A stretch of 64,000 bases of DNA. It comes from Dendrolimus kikuchii. Taxonomy: Eukaryota; Arthropoda; Insecta; Lepidoptera; Lasiocampidae. The stretch's first letter is position 1. Each line of letters begins with the position of its first letter. Shown here in pieces: positions 22,991-34,269 of this stretch. Location: assembly GCA_019925095.2 (NCBI GenBank), contig CM034392.1, positions 10,559,887 through 10,623,886 of the forward strand, given 5' to 3'. The position numbers and the translations under genes were made by a program. A model generated the notes under the pieces. That model saw only the letters and a list, made by a program, of their open reading frames with translations, had not been told where the DNA came from and did no database searches.

Positions 22991-23245
22991 AATTGAGAGG
23001 AAGAAGATTAAGTTGATATGGGCATATTATGAGGAGGGATGAAAGTCACGTGACAAAAAGAATGTTAAACTACAAGATGGATTCGTACAGATGTAAAGGT
23101 AGACCAAAAAAAATGATGGATGGATTGTGTGAAGGATGATATGTTGATTTGTGGTTTGACAGAAGATGTATGTCAGAATAGAGGAGTGTGGAAGGAAAAG
23201 ACACATTGTGCCGACCCCAATTAATTGGGATGTTGTGAAAGAAAA
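22991..23245 (+). pseudogene. RTE-like LINE 3' end, decayed
   Basis: Translations in shifting frames recover MRRDESHV, CKGRPKKMMDG and a terminal 'gccgaccccaattaattggg' that resemble the C-terminus and end of RTE-like LINEs. At least one frameshift lies near 23035 and stops occur after about 23140. It is more decayed than the copy at 1141. Confidence 0.6.
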
Positions 23246-23967
23246 GAGAGAAACACTAGCCTGTAGCCGTTATTATATTTTTACGCCAAGACCAACTGAC
23301 TTGCCATAAGCAGTCGGTATCTCATATACAATTATTTACATAGTTTCATATAGTCTATTAAATTAATGGCATTATTATATGAGTAATTACTACAGCTATA
23401 ATTTCAGGACATCTCTTATAAATGCATATTAGCTGCCACATATTTTAGCATGCCAACACTTAATTACTTCTATATAAATTTATTTCTAGGCTCAGCGCAA
23501 ACGAATCACGGTCAAGAGGTACTGGTAGCCGGTGGCATCCACACGCCACAGCAGTGGCCACGACTCGCCATTTGCAGCCGCTGTAAGCCATACGAACCAC
23601 CGTCGCTGCTATAAAAGTAGCGGTGACGCGCGACAGTCACCGGTGGCTATAGTCGGTAACTCGTGGTCGTTCAGCTGTATATCTAATTTCTATCGTATAC
23701 ATTATGCCCAGATTCCCGGCAGCAAGCAGAAAAGTGACGAGGGAAGTGGACAGCGCGAGTATGTAAACACAACTTATTTCAATATTCCATACCTGCGCTG
23801 CTCATTTCTCTGGAAATGGACATAATGTAAACAAGGGGTAAACATATATTTATACATTTTAATTATACTGATAAAAACTCAAGATACGGTTTTTTGGTAT
23901 CGGTTACTGCACTATACTACGATTCTGTATCGCTGCAACCAACACAATGTTTTTATCGTTACCTACT
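23246..23967. other. Tract with GC-rich block and TATA-like motif
   Basis: The stretch 23490-23765 is unusually GC-rich. It contains TATAAAAG at 23610-23617 and, at 23703-23762, a segment related to 61241-61280. No protein domain was recognised in the 97-codon frame 23532-23825. Confidence 0.3.
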
Positions 23968-24180
23968 TAAATAGAATACATACATAACTTCACGCCAGTT
24001 CCCTTGCGGGGTAGGCATGAACAACAGAGCGCCATTTAGGCTTATTCTTACACACCTCACTTGCTTCTTTGACATTCATAACTCTTGTCATGCACGCTCG
24101 TCTGTTCCTAAGGCTCCTGACATCACTTTCTGCTAGTACACGATCAATTTGATCATGGAAGGTGTGTCGTAAATAGAATA
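23968..24180 (-). mobile_element. LINE-B insertion with 11-bp TSD
   Basis: taaatagaata occurs at 23968-23978 and 24170-24180, exactly bracketing a minus-strand LINE-B copy of 191 bp. The frame reads HTFHDQIDRVLAESDVRSL, then RNRRACMTRVMNVKEASEVC, and ends AYPARELA stop, then the TATG tail. The organisation resembles the C-terminal tail of endonuclease/RT LINEs. The clade is not resolved from this segment. Confidence 0.9.
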
Positions 24181-24197
24181 GAGTTAATTAATTCGAC

Positions 24198-24420
24198 GGC
24201 CTCTGTGGTTGTGCGGCCTAAGTCTTTGACGGCTTTATCTCACTGCAACGCAGAGGCTCTGGGTTCGATTCCTGGTATGGTAAATTGAAAACGACTTTTC
24301 TGCTATATTTACTATGATCTGGGTCTCTGGGATCAGCCGCAAGTCCGTTGTATATTACCCATTACACAGCTTTAAATTGCTTAATTTAGAGATATATAAT
24401 ACGTGTGATTCTCTGTAGAT
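24198..24420 (+). mobile_element. tRNA-derived SINE family G
   Basis: The head carries a pol III box B, GGTTCGATTCC, at 24262-24272, about 50 bp after a plausible box A region. A family-specific body follows ('catttactatggtctggg'-like, 'gtccgttgtatattaccc') with the tail 'acgtgtgattctctg'. A second copy with a decayed box B is at 34874; tail-only copies are at 3418 and 6870. It is a SINE and not a functional tRNA, since the body continues for about 150 bp and no cloverleaf was found. Confidence 0.75.
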
Positions 24421-24456
24421 TAGAGAGTATTTCATGCAATATTTTTACCTTAGTAA

Positions 24457-24470
24457 CCCCCCCCCCCCCC
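24457..24470 (+). repeat. Homopolymer C14
   Basis: Fourteen consecutive C residues in AT-rich sequence. Possible sequencing-length uncertainty. Confidence 0.9.
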
Positions 24471-24519
24471 ATAATAAAAATGTCAACTTACAGATAATAG
24501 AACTCACCACCCCTATTTT

Positions 24520-24727
24520 GTTCTATTTTTGCAACTGCAGACGGTCGTATTTCTTTATTTTGCCGATGCCAACTCCAGATATCACGTGTCCTTAGAAATA
24601 CTGTTCTCACTAGGCTACGCTCCACTAGAGACTCACAATGATCACGTTCACGAGCGCGATTTTTCCCGTTCAACTTGCTTGCGGGTGTTACAATCATCAA
24701 CTCTACTGGAACGAATTATGGAGCGTT
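24520..24727 (+). other. Unassigned block with acceptor-like start
   Basis: 'ttctatttttgcaactgcag' resembles a splice acceptor and is followed by an open frame of about 62 codons ending at 24727-24729. The minus strand is also open for 70 codons. Composition is less AT-rich than the flanks. No domain recognised; it could be an old element remnant. Confidence 0.2.
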
Positions 24728-24983
24728 GATTTCATTAACGACGAAATACACAAAAGTCATTAGTTAATTTTAAAATCGCGCCTTTTTCAATGTCAATAGA
24801 TAGAGAGAATTAATGATCTGTAGTCAACCCCCGCTTCGATCCAGCTCTTAACATGGGTCGTTGTGATCGCTATGTGATCGAAAATAATGACGCCATTGGT
24901 GACGTTTTCGCCACGACCATAACGACCGTGGTCGCCATGTGGAACGGCAAATGGAGCATTTTGAGTGTTGTAAGATACAACTT

Positions 24984-25065
24984 ATCCCACCTGATAGAAA
25001 GCAGTTCGCATCACCTATGGACATTTACAACATCAGAGGTGCTACCAATGCACTGCCGGTCTCGA
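24984..25065 (-). repeat. SINE-like family A, 3' fragment
   Basis: Matches the A-tail-proximal third of family A ('cacctgatagaaagcag', 'cacctatggacatttacaac') without the tail. Diverged. Confidence 0.6.
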
Positions 25066-25189
25066 AAAAAAAATGACTCATTTGGCACTATTATATAAAG
25101 AGTGTAAGCCTGTGTCCTCCAGTGAAGTAAAAAACGTATATCTACTCTTATTTATAGACTGCTAATAATACTTTTACTAGAATTTTCCC

Positions 25190-25405
25190 TGTAACTACGC
25201 CGCGGGTCAAACCCTAAAAAGTAGGTCTATTTTACTTATATAAAAACTTAATTAGGTTTTTTATATACCTTGTGTTAAAAATTATCTAACTGATTGTGAA
25301 ACCCATTTAAAAATCCGTTGCGTGATTTAAGAGAAGTTAGCGGATATCATATACAAACAGGCAGACGTGGAAAGCGACTTTTTTTTATACTATGTAAAAA
25401 TATAA
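25190..25405 (-). mobile_element. Helitron-like repeat D, minus strand
   Basis: Reverse complement of the family at 18139: 'gccgcgggtcaaaccc' at the left and 'ggaaagcgac...tatactatg' at the right. The terminal CTAG is not preserved. Confidence 0.4.
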
Positions 25406-25413
25406 TATTTTTT

Positions 25414-25919
25414 TAAGTTTTCGCAACTTATATACATAATAAAACTACGTTTTAACGGTTTTAAGCGCGGTAGTTTGATTTTCATTATTCCGACGTTTCG
25501 GCCACTTTTCGGAATAACAGTAAGTAATACAATAATAGTAAGTAGTCATTGGAAAACCTACTGCACGCGTTATTTATTGTTAAAGTTTTATTTAACCTAC
25601 GGCTAACTTGTTCATTTTTAATCATTTAGTTTTAATTTTGTTTAAGGTTATTTTTTACTCTATGGGAGCCTAATCTAATTTACCACCGCTTCGCAACATG
25701 TTGTGACTTGAAGAGAAGAAGCGACACAAGAAACTCTTCAGCAAACATGCCTAGCTTTAATAATTTTGTATAATATTGAAATGGGTGGGAGATAAAATAA
25801 AAAACAATACTCATTGACACTTGACATATTTGTCTTGTGTGATCACGGCTACGGATTTTACAGATAAAAATCAAATATATTATCGCGCTTAAAACCGTTA
25901 AAACGTAGTTTTATTATAT
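25414..25919. mobile_element. Palindromic-end repeat E, long copy
   Basis: The ends are inverted: 'ataataaaactacgttttaa' at about 25438 and 'ttaaaacgtagttttattat' at about 25899-25917. Inside the left end is the 'ccgacgtttcggccac' core. The interior at about 25570-25755 is the reverse complement of the interior of the copy at 53099. No transposase frame was found, so it is probably non-autonomous. Confidence 0.6.
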
Positions 25920-25984
25920 GTAAAAATTATCAAATATTCATAAATTATAAAAAGTAACACTGTAAATTCGACTGAGCTGACCAT

Positions 25985-26225
25985 ATTTGTTTCAGCGGCA
26001 GTCCAGGTTGTGTCCTGTTCCAGTGGTCACAATGAAAAGATTGGTGTCAGGCGACCGCTCCGTGCCGGATGACGTCACGGGGGCCGCCACATCCGACGTT
26101 ATCCCGATACCTGGTCGAGTTACACGCCGGCCAGTGCAACATCAATTGTTGCCAAAATTAAACACAAAACCGACCTATTTTCAGTATTTTCGTGTCTTTG
26201 TTACAGTTGAAATGGATTACTTGTA
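25985..26225 (+). other. GC-rich block with 79-codon frame, unassigned
   Basis: 'accatatttgtttcag' before 25996 looks like a polypyrimidine tract plus acceptor. A GC-rich open frame follows to the stop at 26224-26226, containing VPVVTMKRLVSGDRSVPDD. No domain was recognised. It could be an exon of an unidentified transcript or part of another transposon. Confidence 0.2.
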
Positions 26226-26296
26226 AGATTAGTTTGATTGTCTTTTTATGTTTAAGAACTAAATATAAAAAATACAAATAATTTTGTGCACGTATA

Positions 26297-26420
26297 ATAA
26301 AACTACGTTTTAACGATTTTAAGCGCGGTAATTTATTTGATTTTTATTATTATTATTCCAAGGTTTTTTAAAAGTAATTTTATTATGTATACAAGTCGCG
26401 AAAGCTTAAGAAAGTATTTT
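26297..26420 (+). repeat. Repeat E end fragments
   Basis: 'ataataaaactacgttttaa' at 26297 and 'attatgtatacaagtcgcg' at about 26383 are the two kinds of flank seen at family-E ends. They are brought together here, so this is a deleted copy. Confidence 0.5.
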
Positions 26421-26523
26421 GTTTACGTATGTTATTTAAAAATGGTATAATACATATACGTTTGTATACATGCTTTCTTAAGGCTACTAGGTGTGATGTA
26501 ATTTCCATAAAATTGTGTTCAGA

Positions 26524-26583
26524 AATTAATAAATACAGTTGTTCAGAAAAAAACATTTTTCTGAACAACTGTATTTATTAATT
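26524..26583. repeat. Perfect 28-bp inverted repeat, 4-nt loop
   Basis: aattaataaatacagttgtt... at 26524-26551 is followed after 'aaca' by its exact reverse complement at 26556-26583. Very strong hairpin potential in DNA or RNA. Confidence 0.9.
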
Positions 26584-29026
26584 AATACGGGAAGCTGCGC
26601 AAGCGCGGATCTACCGTTGTGGGCACGATAAGCGCACAACCCTAATATAAACTAATACTAATAAACTTGTGACGTCACACTATAATGGTCTATTGAGGTC
26701 GATAGGTTGATGATATTATATATTTAAAAAAAAACAAAGTATCGTGCGTGATTCGTAACGCTGGGTAGTACTTAGTCATCTTGACGATATGCTGATACGT
26801 TATGCCACATTTTTCACATCATATTATCTGGTTTTTTTGGCATATGAATACTTTTATTGGAAAAAAGAGATTTAATTTAATTTGATATACGTTGTAACTT
26901 GTAAAAACTTCATCAAAATCGGTTCACTAGTTTGGCCTAAATGTGACACGGTGATGTGCAAAAAACACACATATACTTTTGTAAATTTCGAGTGCGAAAA
27001 AACTAACATTTTACAGGTTTATTAATTTACGAGTGTTCGCCCCACGATTTTGCCCACGTGGAACAATACAATGTACAAAATCTTGGTCAGGCCGTCATAT
27101 ATTTTGTAAACATCTCCTTTGTAAGAATGCATTACATCGATCATGAGCGAGTTCATACTTGAGCGAGCCGACTCGCACTTGGCCGAGTTTTGGGGTGACT
27201 GTGACCACAACCTTTTTTGAGGACTGCACTGCGCCTGAAGCGGAACATAGTACTGATTCTTTTCAGAAGGCCTATTATTATTAACTTAAAGGTGATATAA
27301 ATATTTGTCATTGGCTTTTTTTAAGAATTTTGTGGCCTGGTAACAAAGAACTTTAACCCAAATCTTATTGGATTAACATTACTTGTTAAAATTCAGTTTA
27401 AAGTCACCCTTGACCGGCTATAAACATGGCTAAGAAGTTTTAGAAAAGTGATATTTCATTATAATCAGTTGAGATTGTTCCAAAAAAACAATTAGCATCC
27501 TACAATTTTTCTTCATTTTGAACAAATATATGTATGTATAATTTTTAAAAATAAAACTGCATAACTAAACATTTCCTTTATTCGGTCCGCCAAAATCAGA
27601 TACAGAACAATTACCATTAGTCTCTTGGATAAACGCTTGCATCTTAAGATTTGATAATTTACACTAAGACAGCTATCACATACCAAAGTTATCGAATTTA
27701 AACCCCAATTTTTAAATCTTATCATACAAGACTGACAAAAGAGATAAACGTGAAAATAAAAAAGCATTTTTACGAGTAATGTCTGCGTGGTGGCGATATC
27801 GTTAATCCCCTTCTACTACTATACTTTGCGCGTCTTTAAGTTACGATAGAGGTATTATTTTTATAGCACTTTTTAAATGGCATAAAAAGATATGGTTTAT
27901 AATAATAATATTGATTTTAAATAATACTATCATATACCTTTTAAAATATCAAATAAAATATAATAGATATCAAAAATTCTTTGATAAGTTTTTTTTTTTA
28001 ATTTTAATATTATTGTACCCGCGACATCCTTCGCACGTGGCTAACAGTCATGTCCATATTGACTTAGAGTAAATTAGTAGAATTCTTCACGTCTCTTAAA
28101 GAAGCCTACATACTTATTGTAACACAATATGAATAAGACCTCTAAACTTTATATTCAAATGTTCTAAACTGATTAATCCCTATTTTTTTTTATCGAAATG
28201 CGTTGACCTGTTTCAAAGCCTATTCGAGACCAGATTGCAATCAGACTGACGAAACAAACCTTTCCGCCTACTGCCTGGCGGGCAAGATTTAATGCTTATT
28301 ATTGACAACTGTTATGTCACATTAGAGACAGAGAAAAATTTGACACGAAAAAGTACATATTTTAATCCCTTTACATCCTAATATATATTTGATATTGTTA
28401 CTTTCGGCTATGTAAATATTATATACGAAATTACATATTTTGAAAATGAACGGGTTGTTTATTCCTGCAACGACCCGTCAAGACTTACAACCAAGTATTC
28501 TAAAAAGGTCACTTATGATTATGCAAATTATTTAATTATTCTTATTTTCTAGAGATAATAACATTTCAATGACGAAACTAAATTATCTGAAATTCGAAGG
28601 TTTAAAAGTAACATAAAGCATGAATAAACAAATCTCAAACAAAATGTCGTTTCAGCCAACATTCAAATAAATATTCATTTCGCAAACAATGTATCGCGAC
28701 GAGTATTGCATGAATGTTGCGTCATACCATGTGTATGTAGTTGAAAGCAATGGGGTTTCGCCTTTGTCCTATGTTGAAGCTATATATAATATAATGTATA
28801 CCTATTGCTTATTTTGTATTATGGCACTAAAAGTTAGTACAGACTCAAAAATCAATAGCTTTGACATACAAGTTAAATTAAAAATAGATGCAAAACAAGA
28901 TTTAAATGCAAAACAGATTAAATAAATAAGTGCATTTGTAACTCGGCTAATATGTATAAAGCTCCTATTCTTTAACAAGAACCTTCATAACCAAATTAAG
29001 AAGAAAATAAATTTGTATATTTCTAA
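26584..29026. other. 2.4-kb AT-rich tract, no gene recognised
   Basis: Open frames of 60-85 codons occur on both strands without recognisable motifs. No repeat of the window was confirmed. The patch 26580-26640 is GC-richer. Confidence 0.3.
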
Positions 29027-29233
29027 TCTATGCTAATATTATATAGGTAAAGAGGTAAAGTTTGTGAGTTTGTGACGTCGTAGTGGGTAATCTCTGGATC
29101 TACTAAACCGATTTTGAAATTTATTTTACTGTTGGAAAGCTACATTAACAGGAAGTGTCATAGGCTATATAACATGACGCTATTTACCACGGGAGCGGGA
29201 CAGAGCGCGGATGAAACCGCGCCTAGCCGCTAG
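29027..29233 (+). mobile_element. Short non-autonomous Helitron
   Basis: Starts TC (29027, 'tctatgctaatattatatag') after an A and ends 'gcgcctagccgctag' followed by T at 29234. This is the 5'-TC...CTAG-3' structure with insertion between A and T. Just inside the 3' end lie short GC-rich self-complementary blocks. 207 bp, no coding frame. Confidence 0.7.
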
Positions 29234-29518
29234 TATTCTATAAAGTGGCGTATTGAATTAGAAATTATGTCTGCAAAAGAACACAAAAAATTTCAAAATA
29301 TCAAAACACAGACAAGCTACATCCATTTTAATACATGGTCACTAACCATTATTGTTCTATTAAATAAAACTTGTTCGCGTATAGGTGTATATGATTTCTA
29401 TTATTATAATCTAGTTAATGTATCTACATCTACAGTGGTTTTTTTATTTGTAATTGATTACGATTGTATTAGTTTTATTTTAATTTAATACACCACCAAA
29501 TATTGTTTAATTTTTCTT

Positions 29519-29660
29519 TTAGTCTCTTTGGGCACCGGGTGGCCTGGAAGAGATCGCTGTGAGCGATAATGGCGCTCATTTTGCTAATCCAAATGTATCC
29601 ATACTAATTATCCAGATTTAAGTTTATGGAAAGCAATAAAGACTTGTCTTTCATTCATTC
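29519..29660 (+). mobile_element. LINE 3' UTR family M
   Basis: Contains 'ggcctggaagagatcgctgtgagcgataa' in two adjoining blocks, then 'gcaataaagacttgtctttc' and CATT repeats. It looks like the 3' end of a polyadenylated LINE. Confidence 0.6.
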
Positions 29661-29984
29661 AATACTTCCAAATTCTTATCTTGTACAACGGATCCCAACT
29701 TACTAGCTCTTAGTAGCACTGCTTAGCAATTACTGGTGGGGCGATAGTTGTTTAAGCAATAACTGGGTTTAACATTGTATTGTGCGGTGCATCCGCGGGT
29801 ATGAGATGTGCAGTAGGCCGCTACGCCCCAGCTAGGACTTGGCAACAACATCGATATGCTCAATTTGGGTCCAAGCCACCTAACCCGTTATTGGATTGTC
29901 ATAATTTAAAATACACACCGACTATATATCGGCATTACTGTATGCTGCTGTATAAAGGTATATTATAGATAACTAATTTTCGTT

Positions 29985-30215
29985 GTCAAACCCTAGTAAG
30001 CAGATCTATTTTATATACATAAAAACTCAATTAGATATTTATATATCGTGAGCAAAGTCGCGGGCACAAACTAGTATATATAAAAAACTTCCTTGAAAAA
30101 TTATCTAACTGATGGTGAAAACCGTTAAAAAACCGTTGTGTGCTTTAGAAGTTAGCGGATATACAAACAGACGTAGAAAGCGACTTTGTGTTATACTATG
30201 TCAAGATTTTGATAG
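29985..30215 (-). mobile_element. Helitron-like repeat D, minus strand
   Basis: Reads 'caaaccctagtaagcagatc', 'gtcgcgggcacaaactag' and 'agaaagcgactttgtg...tatactatg', the inverse order of the copy at 18139. Confidence 0.4.
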
Positions 30216-30254
30216 TCATTTAGCAAGTTAAGTTGCACCAGAGATGTTATTTGC

Positions 30255-30490
30255 TCTGATGTCCCTGGTCCGTCTGGAATAAAGTTAGTGTTAATGACTG
30301 TGGCCAAATGGGTCTTGTTTGTAACATTAAAAATAACTCCCTAAACGATATTAGTGTATACACATATTCCTCTGTCAATGTTTAACGTCATTAACAATTA
30401 ATGACAATGACGCATCATAAATAACGCATTATACCCATCGGCGTGTAACGATCACTAACAACATTATCCCAGATGTATCTGAGGCATAAT
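30255..30490 (+). repeat. Dispersed repeat F, fifth copy
   Basis: Best-preserved F copy with landmarks 'gtccctggtccgtctgg', 'gggtcttgtttgtaacatta' and 'acccatcggcgtgtaac'. Confidence 0.5.
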
Positions 30491-30575
30491 AATTGCAAAC
30501 AGGTACGAAAACAAGCTGATATGCCAATTGTTTTGTACTTTCCTCTCGCGTGAATTTGAATTTAAATTCTTCAAA

Positions 30576-30898
30576 TTTTTTTTTTTTTTTTTTTATTGCA
30601 GGAGATCAACAGACAGGCAGACGGCCCACTTGATGGAAAGCGGTTACCATCGCCTATGGACATTTGCAACACCAAAGACGCTACAAATGCGCTGCTGCTC
30701 TCTTAAGGGAGACTGGATCCTGGTCACTAATGCCGGAACACAACTCAAGGTTGTTATGGCGACATACTTTAGACCAGGGGTGGCAGCCATCCAGTCGGGC
30801 AAATGCCCTACCACCTGGCTGTGGGTCGTTTTGTCGCCTCTTACGACAGGCCGCCCGGCCGCAGGAAATTGTATTCTTTCTCCGTTCCTGCACGGATA
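30576..30898 (-). mobile_element. SINE-like family A, full length
   Basis: Longest A-tail of the window, a T20 run on the plus strand, with the 5' end at 30898 ('cctgcacggata'). A minus-strand frame of 70 codons and a plus-strand frame of 127 codons both cross it. Intact ends and a long tail suggest a recent insertion. Confidence 0.85.
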
Positions 30899-31189
30899 TA
30901 AATATACGTAATAAAAGTTAATTTCACGTTAATTTTACGATTCTAGGATAAAGTAGCTAATGCTTCATAGGACAATGTTGCAACTTATTCTGGAAGTCAT
31001 AAAATTAAATCATTGTGATCGTTTATGACTTTCTGTAAACCTCAAAACTGTTTCTAGTATGTGACATACTTTGGTTTTATGACTGTTTCTTTAAAATAAA
31101 ATTATTTGAGTTCTTTGAATGAACTGAAATGTTTACGTTTCTTGCTTTATTATGTTAATCAGTTTTCAGTCTTTGATACGAATCAATTT

Positions 31190-31325
31190 TGTATAAATGA
31201 ATGAATGAAAAACTCCTTATTGTTCATTATAAACTTTCCAGTTAATATAAATACTATTAAGCACTGAACTGTCTTATCCCTCATAGCGATCTTTCTAGTC
31301 ATTCCGTGTGTAAGGATATTTTAAA
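31190..31325 (-). mobile_element. LINE 3' UTR family M, minus strand, diverged
   Basis: 'aatgaatgaatgaaaaactc' and 'ccctcatagcgatctttcta' are the inverse of the tail and hairpin motif at 29519. Confidence 0.45.
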
Positions 31326-31340
31326 AGGATGAAGAAAATT

Positions 31341-31737
31341 CTCAATGTGTTTGTTGGTTACAACACTGTAATGCCTTAATTACTCAACCGATCATCAAAT
31401 TTCGCATGCATGTTGTCAGAGGTACAGAAAAAGACATAAAACACCTTTAATTTAGAAAAAAAAGTACTGCCTGAGAAATATAAAGTAAAGCCAAAAGACA
31501 CTGCAGTGGCATTTTTGATGTCACTGTTGCAATTCGCCAATACGTCATAATGACAAATTGTCACTGCATTATTTCCAAATTTGAAGTAATGTAATGACAA
31601 GTTACCATAAGGACGTGTTTGTTCAGGATTGCACGGGGTATCTTTCATCCTGCACTGTTCTATCCCCGAAAGTTAGAAAAAACCTAAATTGATTGATGAA
31701 TCCACATTGACGCAGTGAAGCCGCGGGTAAAAGCTAG
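31341..31737 (+). mobile_element. Helitron-like remnant
   Basis: The 3' end reads 'gaagccgcgggtaaaagctag' split by a short hairpin, with T at 31738: a Helitron-type CTAG|T terminus. The 5' limit is guessed from 'gtttgttggttacaacac'; the true start was not found. Confidence 0.4.
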
Positions 31738-32113
31738 TAGTTAATAAAGTAAAGTATAATAATAGCTAGAACTTGTTCAACGTAACAGATATCTGCATCT
31801 ATGAGACAGTATCGGTGGTTGTCTGTTCTCTATATAGCATTATTACGAGCTAAGAGAGCCGTGGGAACATGTACCGGCATTATAACGTGGACAATACTGT
31901 CCGGGTGAATATAAAAAGATGTGACCGACAATTCGCTTCTATTGGAAATCACTAACCGTGTTCAGTTCACAAGACTCATGTTCACATACTGAATGAGAGA
32001 TTGAACAACAATTGTTTGGTATCAATTTTAGCTAGCTACAGACACAATAACAATTCAGTGATGTATAAAAAATGTATTTGATAACATTTCTCGATATTTG
32101 CGACTGATATCTA

Positions 32114-32742
32114 TCTATAATATTATTAAATTCTTAACATGCCGTGTCTGTACATTGAACCTATTAAAAAAAACAACTGGAATAGACTATATAAACAATG
32201 GAGAAGAACACGATGCATTTTTTTTAGATTTCTTGTCTGATTTGAAATTCCTGGATTCCCGGGACACAAAATACCGCAGCATTTAAAAAATGTAAGCTAT
32301 CGCTTCAGTGAAAACTGTGTCAAAATAAGCTAATTTCTATGCACCCGAAAAACTACAAACCGCCACCGGGAAAATTCCCGCAGGATTACCCGGATATAAA
32401 ATATTACACATTTTATGACATACAGTCTGATATCGATTAATGAAAAAATCATATTGCAATTCGATTTGTGTTTAATCTGGCCAATTTAAATCATTTCCCA
32501 GAAAAAATCCGACGGGATTCCCAGGATAAAAAGTTTCAGTCACAGTTCCTAAGAATTTGTAACCAAACCGTATCGAAATCAGCCTCGTAGTTTTTACATG
32601 AATCCCGAATAAACAGACAAGAAAACTAAATAAATGCATCGTTTTCTTCATCGTTTAACTAGTCTATTCCAGTTGTTTTCTTTTTTAATAGCTTTAAAGT
32701 ACAGGCAGGGCATGTACAGAATTCTATAATACTTATTATAGA
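32114..32742. mobile_element. Rearranged Helitron-like repeat C, inverted ends
   Basis: The first ~140 bp (from 'tctataatattattaaattc') are plus-orientation repeat C. From about 32250 onward the sequence is repeat C in minus orientation, ending at 32742 with the reverse complement of the same start. Thus two 5' ends face outward and no CTAG end is present. Confidence 0.6.
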
Positions 32743-33048
32743 TTTGTAGGGGAGTCGAGTTTGTACAATGTATTTTATGAAAAAATTAGGCGTGCTAATA
32801 CCAACCAACAAAGTATGTCTGTCTATTGGAGTATAACGTGATAATTACTGAACGATTTTAAATGCAACTCCATACACAGCTAGCTTACTCGTATATCGCG
32901 GGTCAATGCTTAGGATACGATTATAGAGAAAAGGGTAGCGCTGTGGTTGAGTTTTTAGACGCCGCCGATGCAATTTACTAAGAAATACGTCATCGTCATG
33001 GCAACGCGAACGAAGATTCACTGGAACGAGCTAGTAAACAAACAAGAC

Positions 33049-33317
33049 TTAGGCTGGTCTCAGAGTCACGCTTATGCCGGCGCGGGTGGTAAGCGACGTG
33101 GGCCACGAGCTAGGCGTTGCTTTGTACCGTTTCATAGTGAAAACTGCCCGCGCTTACCACCTGCGCTGCTTACAATTAAAACGCGGTTGGTCGGCCAGTT
33201 TCCAGTGAATCTCGTCATACTAAACTCGTTTCAGAGTTGCGCACGGGTCATCAGCGCGCTTACGAGACGCGCTTGCCACCCGCGCAAGTAGTCTGCGTGA
33301 CTCTGAAACCAGCCTAA
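33049..33317. mobile_element. GC-rich inverted-repeat element (MITE-like)
   Basis: 'ttaggctggtctcagagtca' at 33049 and its near-perfect inverse at the right end (to 33317) form terminal repeats of about 24 bp. Subterminal 'gcgggtggtaagcg' also recurs inverted. 269 bp, GC-rich, no intact gene. If TTA/TAA at the ends is the target, it would fit PIF/Harbinger, but the two copies differ by one base. Confidence 0.6.
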
Positions 33318-34269
33318 AAGAACATATTTGTAACTTTTGTAACATTCTTGTAATTGCTACTAACGATGCATATACTGTTTGAAAAGTATTAGGACCAACA
33401 TTGCGACAAAAATTACGCATGTTGGTTTATGTTTGCACTGCAACCGTACTTCATACAAGTGTAAATATATGCAACGTATTAACACGTCATATAGTCGCTC
33501 ACGATGGTTAAGTAATCTCTCACGGCCGTCAAGAAGTTGTGTATCTCACGTGCGAATAAGCACAATTACCATACAGATGACGCCTCTGCAATCTGTTTAA
33601 GTGTCTGCAGACTGCGGTGTATGGCATAAGGCAGTACGCCACGACCATTAACTGGGCCAGCCTCTATCCAACGCGCCCGTTAATTTAGCAGAGCGTTCTT
33701 TGCAACTACGGTTATTAAACTAGTCTTATAGTCGTCTTGCTTTTAATTCAAACCTAAATACATTCACTATTAAGCTTTACCGCGTACGTAGTTTCACTGC
33801 AGATGCAAGGCCTGACTGCCCTAAATAATCACTTATTCTTCATAATATATATTATATAGACTTTTCATTTTAATGACTTAGGTTTACACTTCTGGCAAAT
33901 GGCATATTTAGTACTGTCAAGGAAGAAGAACACTAGGGGCCGCTTGCATAGCGATCGCCTTTAAATAAAATTAGTTAATCATATTAAACTGCCTAAATAC
34001 GTTTTATACAAAACATATTGACAGTTCTTTAAACATATTTAGCAGCAAATTTTGTGCTCTGCAAGACGCTAATTGTATTTAAGGGTGTTAAATACGTTTT
34101 GTGTTTCTTAAATAAAATTAAGCAACGTTATGCAAGCGGCCCTAAGAAAATAACAAGTGCCCAGTAAAAACTATATACTACACAGAGTACAAAAATGAAT
34201 ATTCTTCAGTTGTTTGTATATATAGATATACATTTATGTGCCCTAGATACACCCTTCTAATTTCGTTCA
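33318..34269. other. Tract without recognised genes
   Basis: Mixed composition. No family, RNA gene or exon was identified. Confidence 0.3.

Noticed and set aside
24198..24290. tRNA gene
   Set aside because: Box B is good, but no cloverleaf or acceptor stem was found and the sequence continues as a SINE body repeated at 34874 and elsewhere.
30528..30911. 127-codon plus-strand protein
   Set aside because: It lies on the antisense of the family-A retroposon and starts in poly-T; the frame is a by-product of a young repeat.
31910..31970. TATA box promoter with initiator
   Set aside because: TATAAAAAG and the TTCAGTT initiator-like motif are about 54 bp apart, too far for a normal pair, and no gene follows.
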